Origin: Methylomicrobium sp051061015
Lineage (GTDB): Bacteria > Pseudomonadota > Gammaproteobacteria > Methylococcales > Methylomonadaceae
Reading direction: 5' to 3'
Assembly: GCA_051061015.1 (NCBI GenBank)
Contig: JBPFEG010000060.1
Location: 62,001 to 126,000 of the forward strand
DNA: 64,000 nt
A program made the translations under genes and the position numbers. Below the pieces are notes generated by a model. The model was not told the DNA's origin. It searched no databases and saw only the letters and a program-made list of their open reading frames with translations. This document shows, in pieces, positions 59,066-64,000 of this stretch (its first letter is position 1; each line of letters begins with the position of its first letter).

Positions 59066-59818
59066 TTACGGCTGGAGAAAATCCTCTAGCTGTTGCAGGG
59101 TAAAAGACTGTGTAGCTGCGGCCGCTTTATCCTCCTCCGTGTTATAACCCCATAACGCGAAAATCAGCTTGATATTATCCAGTTCAGGATGCTTCCGTAC
59201 ATTCAATAATGTCGGCAACCGGTCCTCGGCAAAATAAAGCGTTTGATCAGGATGGTTTTTTAATAGCCCTTTCAATACCTCCGGTTTACTCATGTTGCGG
59301 TCCAGGCCGAAAATTCTCTCGGTGCTGAGTTCAATCGCATTGGCGTTGAGGATTTCTTTGACGAAACGTTCCTGTTTGGTGGTTACCACATACCAAGGAT
59401 AGCGCTCCCCGATCGCACGCAGTTTTTTCGCGATGCCGTCAAACAACGGATTCATCCGGACCCAGTCCGACTGATCGTCGGCTATCCAGCGGTCACGGGT
59501 CTCGCCGAACAATTTTTTCAATTCGTCGCTATTGATTTGAGCCTCTTCCAGCAGGGCTTGGCTTTTAGCTTCGTAATCCTTATAAATGTCGGCGACGGTC
59601 TCGCCGAGATAAAGGAGCCGCATCGCTAGAATGGCCTCGAAGCCGGTCTCGATCAGCGGCCGGACTGTGCGAAAACGGTCGATCATGATCGTCGGAATTT
59701 CTTTGGGCATTTCGTTCCAGAGTTGGCGGGCGGCTTTCCAGCCGGTCATCGCAGTTTCCACCGCGCTGTCGCAGATTACCCCGTCGAAATCGAGAGCATA
59801 GACAATGGAGTTTTTCAT
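59066..59818 (-). CDS. HAD-superfamily hydrolase
   Basis: From ATG 59818 the protein has 250 residues. Motif I is ALDFDGVICDSAVE with nucleophile Asp and general acid Asp near residues 9-11; WYVVTTKQERFVKEIL carries the motif II Thr with Lys following, and LYFAEDRLPTLLNVRK the acidic motif IV. A helical cap domain lies between. It fits the phosphoglycolate-phosphatase-like HAD group of cyanobacteria and methylotrophs. Substrate is not known. A TTG at 59830 would add four residues. Confidence 0.82.
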   Translation of the reverse strand: MKNSIVYALDFDGVICDSAVETAMTGWKAARQLWNEMPKEIPTIMIDRFRTVRPLIETGFEAILAMRLLYLGETVADIYKDYEAKSQALLEEAQINSDELKKLFGETRDRWIADDQSDWVRMNPLFDGIAKKLRAIGERYPWYVVTTKQERFVKEILNANAIELSTERIFGLDRNMSKPEVLKGLLKNHPDQTLYFAEDRLPTLLNVRKHPELDNIKLIFALWGYNTEEDKAAAATQSFTLQQLEDFLQP

Positions 59819-59889
59819 CAGTCGTGTCAAAAATCAAAAGAGAAAAAGGGCCGCTTCTGCCGGCCTAAAATAAAAATAAAGGGCGTCGG

Positions 59890-60390
59890 CTAGTTGCGGA
59901 GGTGGCGAAGAGTGTTGCAATTCAGATCGATTGTATAAGCCTTGCCGAAGCCGGCGACATAGTGCCCTGTTTCGGGGATTAATTCAATTAGGTGAAAATC
60001 GGGCAGGGTACGCAAAAGCGCCACCACATTGCCGAACTTGTCTTGAAGAGCCTGCAATTGACGCTCATGCTCGGGATCGTCGGGCGTAAGAATCCTGATG
60101 TTGCAGTTGAACGTGACACGTTCTCTCGCAAACAGGTTACGGCAGCCGGACTCCGGTTCGATAAACAGGATCGACGCCCTGGGATTTTGCGCCAGATTTT
60201 TGGTGTGTCTTGCTAATTGGCTGATCAAAATATAAAAGTGCCCGTGTTCATTTTGCACGAAAGGCGCATAGCTGATCTCCGGCTGTAGGTCGGTCGAACA
60301 GGTGGATAATAAAAGTGTCTGCTGCGCGTCAATCAAATGCCGATAAGCTTCGGCCGCAGAGCGCAAATTAGGGTCTTGGTTTTCGGTCAT
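59890..60390 (-). CDS. Pyridoxamine 5'-phosphate oxidase-like (HugZ-type) protein
   Basis: A 166-residue split-barrel protein of the PNPOx/HugZ group. TLLLSTCSTDLQPEISYAPFV near residue 27 is the flavin-binding-type strand pair. FYILISQLARHTKNLAQNPRASILFIE follows, and a C-terminal VAGFGKAYTIDL block typical of HugZ heme-utilisation proteins is present. The C-terminal His that ligates haem in longer HugZ proteins is not certain here. Possible roles are haem breakdown or a flavin-dependent oxidoreductase. The gene reads away from nth with a 100-base gap. Confidence 0.8.
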   Translation of the reverse strand: MTENQDPNLRSAAEAYRHLIDAQQTLLLSTCSTDLQPEISYAPFVQNEHGHFYILISQLARHTKNLAQNPRASILFIEPESGCRNLFARERVTFNCNIRILTPDDPEHERQLQALQDKFGNVVALLRTLPDFHLIELIPETGHYVAGFGKAYTIDLNCNTLRHLRN

Positions 60391-60491
60391 AGGTGCTGAA
60401 TTGCCTCATAATTGGATCGATCCCCATGGCTAATTTGACCGGCAAGACGGCGAAGCTGTGTGCTGTTATTGCGCGGTATAGCTTGTTCAGC

Positions 60492-61130
60492 TCAAAGGAT
60501 CAGGGTTTTTTCCGGATATTCGCACAGGTCGTTAATCACGCAGTCCGGGCATTTCGGTTTGCGTGCAATGCAGGTATAGCGGCCGTGCAAAATCAACAAA
60601 TGGTGGGCATGCTTTTTGTGTTTTCGCGGAGTCCATTTATCGAGTTTCTGTTCGACTTCGCGCACGTTTTTGCCGGGCGCAAGGCCTGTTCGGTTGGCGA
60701 CCCGAAAAACATGGGTATCGACCGCGATTATCGCATGGCCGAAGGCGGTGTTCAGAATCACATTGGCGGTTTTGCGTCCTACGCCGCGAAGCGCTTCCAG
60801 GTCTTCTCTCGTTGTAGGGACTTCCCCGTGATGTTTCTCGAGCAGTTGACAGCAAAGGGCGATGATATTGGCGGCCTTGCCGTTGAACAGATTGATCGTT
60901 TTGATGTATTCCTTTAACCCATCCACACCGAGAGCCAAAATAGCTTGCGGAGTATTTGCGACAGGAAATAGTTTGGCGGTCGCTTTATTGACGCCTTTGT
61001 CGGTCGCCTGAGCGGACAGGACGACAGCAATCAATAACTCAAACGGCGTAGTGTATTGCAGTTCTGTAGTCGGTTCAGGTATCGCTTCGGCCAGCCGGTC
61101 AAAAATAGCCGATCGTTTGTTTGCATTCAT
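60492..61130 (-). CDS. nth: Endonuclease III (DNA glycosylase/AP lyase)
   Basis: From ATG 61130 the protein has 212 residues, matching E. coli Nth. The helix-hairpin-helix LRGVGRKTANV contains the catalytic Lys120, and VDTHVFRV the catalytic Asp138, both at E. coli positions. The [4Fe-4S] cluster cysteines are 187, 194, 197 and 203 (C-x6-C-x2-C-x5-C). It removes oxidised pyrimidines from DNA. An in-frame extension to 61196 is not conserved. It is divergent from modA. Confidence 0.96.
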   Translation of the reverse strand: MNANKRSAIFDRLAEAIPEPTTELQYTTPFELLIAVVLSAQATDKGVNKATAKLFPVANTPQAILALGVDGLKEYIKTINLFNGKAANIIALCCQLLEKHHGEVPTTREDLEALRGVGRKTANVILNTAFGHAIIAVDTHVFRVANRTGLAPGKNVREVEQKLDKWTPRKHKKHAHHLLILHGRYTCIARKPKCPDCVINDLCEYPEKTLIL

Positions 61131-61220
61131 AAGGTTGCGGTATCTTCGATTCTTGCTTTCGGGGGTTTTCCCGTGCCATGATGCGCATACATTCACCTAT
61201 AGACATACGGCAGGCCAAAA

Positions 61221-62063
61221 ATGCGGCCATTCTACAACATATCCGGGTTTCTTCTCAGTATCGTTTTATGGCTGTGGGGCGTTTCGTTTGCAGGTGCGGC
61301 TGAAGAAAGTCCTGCGATAGCGGCCGCTTCCGATCTGAAGTTTGCACTTGAAACGATAGCCAAGCAGTTTTCGGAAGACACCGGGCGGAACGTAAAGTTG
61401 AGTTTTGGCTCCTCGGGCAATTTTTTCCGCCAGATCAGCCAGGGCGCACCGTTTGAAGTTTTTTTATCGGCGGATGAACAGTATGTGTTCGAATTGGAAA
61501 AGCAAGGTTTGACTGAAGAACCCAGCCAATTATATGGGCTCGGCCGACTGGTATTTTTTGTGCCCGACGGAGCCCCGCTGGTTGCCGATGCCGAATTGAA
61601 AAATCTTGTCGATGCGTTGAATAAAGGTCAAATTATCCATTTTGCGATTGCGAATCCCGAACATGCTCCTTATGGCCGCGCCGCAAAGGAAGTCCTGATC
61701 GCAAAGGGGTTGTGGGGCTCGCTGCAAAATAAACTGGTTCTGGGCGAGAATGTCGCGCAGGCTGCCCAGTTTGCGGTTTCCGGTTCAGCGGAGGGCGGCA
61801 TCTTCGCCTATTCGCTGGCGCTTTCTCCCGCATTACGGGACAAGGGGCACTATGTGCTGCTGCCGGACACATTGCATTCTCCGCTCAGGCAACGGATGGC
61901 GCTGTTGAAAAATGCCGGAGAAACCGCAAAGGCGTTTTATCGTTACCTGCAGCAGGAGAGGACGCGCGCGGTGTTAAGTCAGTATGGTTTTATATTGCCT
62001 GATCACGAAGGCCGTGAAACGGCGCCTGACTTTCCTGTTTTTAATAAACCAGGGCCGGACTAA
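61221..62063 (+). CDS. modA: Molybdate ABC transporter, substrate-binding protein
   Basis: A 280-residue periplasmic binding protein. The signal peptide (GFLLSIVLWLWGVSFAGA) ends near AGA-AEE. Mature features include AAASDLKFALETIAKQF, with the Ser of the oxyanion site, FGSSGNFFRQISQGAPFEVFLSAD, and IANPEHAPYGRAAKEVLIA with the anion-contacting Ala/Pro region typical of ModA. It is the first gene of modABC and starts 10 bases before modB's leader. It brings molybdate or tungstate to the membrane for molybdenum enzymes such as formate dehydrogenase. Confidence 0.93.
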   Translation: MRPFYNISGFLLSIVLWLWGVSFAGAAEESPAIAAASDLKFALETIAKQFSEDTGRNVKLSFGSSGNFFRQISQGAPFEVFLSADEQYVFELEKQGLTEEPSQLYGLGRLVFFVPDGAPLVADAELKNLVDALNKGQIIHFAIANPEHAPYGRAAKEVLIAKGLWGSLQNKLVLGENVAQAAQFAVSGSAEGGIFAYSLALSPALRDKGHYVLLPDTLHSPLRQRMALLKNAGETAKAFYRYLQQERTRAVLSQYGFILPDHEGRETAPDFPVFNKPGPD

Positions 62064-62073
62064 AGGGGCGTTG

Positions 62074-62745
62074 ATGGATTGGGAAGCCCTGCGCGTCTCT
62101 CTGAAACTCAGCGGCTTTACCTTGCTGATGCTGTTGCCGCCCGCGATCATTGCCGGACGCTGGCTGGCTTACCGGCGATTTTACGGAAAAAGCCTAGTTC
62201 AGGCGCTTCTGGCTGTGCCGCTCGTACTGCCTCCGACCGTGCTGGGCTATTATCTGCTGGTGGCGCTTGGGGGGGCTTCGCCGTTGGGAAGGGAATTGCA
62301 GAGCCTTATCGGCCGGCCGCTGGTGTTCAATTTTGAAGGTCTGCTGATCGCTTCGGTGCTGGTTAATATACCGTTCGCGGTGCAGCCGATCCAGCGCGCC
62401 TTCGAAGCCATTCCGCGCGAAATCCGGGAGGCGGCCGCCTGTTGCGGCATGCCGCCGTGCAGGGTGCTCCAGCGTATTGAATTGCCGCTGGCATGGCCCG
62501 GGATCGTGTCGGCGGTCGCGATGACTTTTGCGCATACGTTGGGCGAGTTTGGCGTGGTGCTGATGGTCGGCGGCAATATTCCCGGCGCGACCCGAACGAT
62601 TGCGGTTGCGGTTTACGATCGGGTGCAGGCTTTCGATAACTCATCCGCCGCGACCATGTCGGCCTTTTTGCTCGTTTTGTCGATGATGTGCATCGCGTTG
62701 ACCTATCTGATCAGCGACCGCAACCATAAAGTCTATGGCCCCTAG
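62074..62745 (+). CDS. modB: Molybdate ABC transporter, permease
   Basis: From ATG 62074 (AAAGGGG upstream) the protein has 223 residues with about five membrane helices. The cytoplasmic EAA loop EAIPREIREAAACCGMPPCRVLQRIELPLAWPGI (about residues 110-145) contacts ModC. LPPTVLGYYLLVALG and FAHTLGEFGVVLMVGGNIPGATRT are ModB landmarks. Its last 11 bases overlap modC, indicating translational coupling. Confidence 0.94.
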   Translation: MDWEALRVSLKLSGFTLLMLLPPAIIAGRWLAYRRFYGKSLVQALLAVPLVLPPTVLGYYLLVALGGASPLGRELQSLIGRPLVFNFEGLLIASVLVNIPFAVQPIQRAFEAIPREIREAAACCGMPPCRVLQRIELPLAWPGIVSAVAMTFAHTLGEFGVVLMVGGNIPGATRTIAVAVYDRVQAFDNSSAATMSAFLLVLSMMCIALTYLISDRNHKVYGP

Positions 62746-63907
62746 TCTGTCCGACGCAGGCAGCAGCGAGCAGGCCGGCATTCAGGTCCGGCTTGGGCAA
62801 TTACAGCCGATACCGCTGGATATTGACCTGCAGTGTCGCGCGGGCGAAATCCTGGTGCTTGCGGGGCCTTCGGGCAGCGGCAAAACGACCGTGCTGCGCT
62901 CTATCGCCGGGCTTTACCGTCCAGACACTGGCCGGATCGTTTGCCGTGGCGAAGTCTGGCAGGATCAGGAGCGCCGAATTTTTATGCCCGCGCATCGGCG
63001 TGCGGTGGGTCTTGTCTTTCAGCATTATGCGCTTTTTCCTCATTTTACTGCGCTGGGCAATATTATCGAAGCCTTGGCCCATCTGCCTAAGCCGCAACGC
63101 CGGGATAGGGCGCGGAAATTGCTAAAACGGGTCCATCTGGAGGGACTGGAGGACCGCTATCCCGCCCAGTTGTCCGGCGGGCAGCAGCAGCGCGTCGCGG
63201 TAGCGAGGGCGCTCGCTCGGGAACCCCATGTGTTGTTGTTGGACGAGCCTTTTTCGGCAGTCGATCAGGTAACGCGGCGGCGTTTATACCGCGAGCTTCT
63301 GGACTTGCGGCGGTCGTTGCCGGTTCCGATTCTTCTGGTTACGCATGATTTGGACGAGGCGGCCATGTTGGCCGACCGTCTTTGTGTGCTGCACCGGGGC
63401 GTTACCCTGCAATGCGGCAATCCGCATGAGGTTGCGACGCGGCCGGTTAATGCGACGGTTGCCCGCTTGATGGATCAGTCCAATTTGTTTACGGGCATTT
63501 GCCTCGGTCATGCGGAGGATCGACAGAAAACCCTGCTGCGCTGGAATGAGATTGTGCTGGAGGCGAGCTACCAGCCGGGCTTCTCTGCCGGTGAAAGAGT
63601 GTATTGGATGATTCATTCGTCGAGTATCCTGTTGCACAGGCGCAATAGACCGGTGCTGGGCAGTCAAGAAAACCCGTTTTTCGGGGTGATAAGCGAATTT
63701 GTGGTGTTCGGAGGGCAGGCGAATTTTAGGGTTGAGCTAAACCCGCACCGACAGTTTGCGCTGTCAATGAGTGTGCCGCTGCACGTGGCGAAGCGTAATG
63801 CCTTGGCTGAGGGAGAATCGATTGGCCTCTCTCTGCTTGCGGAGGGTATTCACTTGATGCCTTACCCCAGTCCTCATCGTTCAAAACAGGACGATGCGCA
63901 AACGTAA
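62735..63907 (+). CDS. modC: Molybdate ABC transporter, ATP-binding protein
   Basis: A 390-residue ATPase powering molybdate import. Walker A GPSGSGKTT (about residues 44-52), Q-loop LVFQHYALFPHFT, signature LSGGQQQRVAVARA, Walker B VLLLDEPFSAVD and H-loop LLVTHDLDEAAM are intact. A C-terminal part (about 255-385) looks like a TOBE/Mop-type regulatory domain that can bind molybdate. It overlaps modB. A long hairpin follows the stop codon. Confidence 0.95.
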   Translation: MAPSLSDAGSSEQAGIQVRLGQLQPIPLDIDLQCRAGEILVLAGPSGSGKTTVLRSIAGLYRPDTGRIVCRGEVWQDQERRIFMPAHRRAVGLVFQHYALFPHFTALGNIIEALAHLPKPQRRDRARKLLKRVHLEGLEDRYPAQLSGGQQQRVAVARALAREPHVLLLDEPFSAVDQVTRRRLYRELLDLRRSLPVPILLVTHDLDEAAMLADRLCVLHRGVTLQCGNPHEVATRPVNATVARLMDQSNLFTGICLGHAEDRQKTLLRWNEIVLEASYQPGFSAGERVYWMIHSSSILLHRRNRPVLGSQENPFFGVISEFVVFGGQANFRVELNPHRQFALSMSVPLHVAKRNALAEGESIGLSLLAEGIHLMPYPSPHRSKQDDAQT

Positions 63908-63912
63908 AAAAC

Positions 63913-63946
63913 CCTACGGCATCGGCGCATCCGCCGATGCCGTAGG
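63913..63946. terminator. Long hairpin after modC
   Basis: A perfect 15-bp stem CCTACGGCATCGGCG (63913-63927) with CGCCGATGCCGTAGG (63932-63946) has a CATC loop. It follows the modC stop by five bases. An A-run before the stem would serve a minus-strand transcript; no T-run follows on the plus strand, so a Rho-dependent or REP-like role is possible. Confidence 0.6.
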
Positions 63947-64000
63947 CGGCTAAGGAACCAGCGACCTCGGAGCGTCGAGGCAATCAAACCATAACAAAAA

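Noticed and set aside
1..64000. CRISPR arrays, insertion sequences, prophage or integron features
   Set aside because: No regularly spaced direct repeats, transposase, integrase or phage structural genes were seen anywhere in the window.

Overview
The window comes from the chromosome of a gammaproteobacterial (type I) methanotroph of the Methylomonadaceae/Methylococcaceae group. The deciding evidence is a complete particulate methane monooxygenase operon, pmoC-pmoA-pmoB (19.65-22.63 kb). Its copper ligands sit at the positions known from Methylococcus capsulatus Bath: PmoB His33/His137/His139 exactly, and the PmoC ligand set at a constant offset. Genes for PQQ synthesis (pqqABC, needed by methanol dehydrogenase), the Entner-Doudoroff enzymes edd and zwf, and molybdate uptake (modABC) fit this lifestyle. 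The genus cannot be fixed from the sequence alone. No tRNA, rRNA, CRISPR array, transposase or phage gene was recognised.

Layout. 0-6 kb: the C-terminal end of selO, then mostly small secreted or membrane hypotheticals, with two imperfect inverted repeats at 1.6 and 4.5 kb. 6-15 kb: rbgA/ylqF, yfbR, dedA, an orphan CzcA/CusA-type RND pump, a CPBP protease, and an ABC ATPase plus membrane-fusion protein that lack a permease. 15.3-18.8 kb: part of methionine salvage (mtnB-mtnD-mtnC), dcd, ycgL and a second CPBP protease. 19.4-22.7 kb: pmoCAB with a sigma70-type promoter, hairpins in the leader and in the pmoC-pmoA gap, and a strong terminator. 23-30 kb: a lytic transglycosylase, a YgjP-like metallopeptidase, the LapG/LapD biofilm switch, and groESL under a perfect CIRCE operator. 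30-36 kb: moeB and a hybrid sensor kinase carrying a FixL-like haem PAS domain, overlapping a REC-EAL phosphodiesterase. 36-42 kb: pqqABC (no pqqDE), corA and a Na,K-ATPase-like P-type pump. 42.5-49 kb: one minus-strand run of hypX, a DUF3369 regulator, an MHYT-domain kinase, a REC protein and a REC-kinase. 49-54 kb: a GlxA-type regulator, a GFA-family pseudogene, edd and zwf. 54-64 kb: a promoter with a possible non-coding RNA, small envelope proteins, OsmC, speD, an internally deleted glcF-like relic, a HAD phosphatase, a PNPOx/HugZ-like protein, nth and modABC.

How the parts may work together. Two signalling modules stand out. In the first, a FixL-like haem PAS kinase overlaps a c-di-GMP phosphodiesterase, and the c-di-GMP effector LapD with its protease LapG lies a few kb away; this suggests oxygen-controlled attachment. 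In the second, HypX, which makes CO for [NiFe]-hydrogenase maturation, is packed into an apparent operon with an MHYT-domain membrane kinase, a predicted sensor of diatomic gases, and three receiver proteins. This looks like a gas-linked signalling operon that has not, to my knowledge, been described. Both functions are inferred from sequence only. Two decaying genes (GFA family, glcF-like) and several exporters missing partner subunits show local gene loss.
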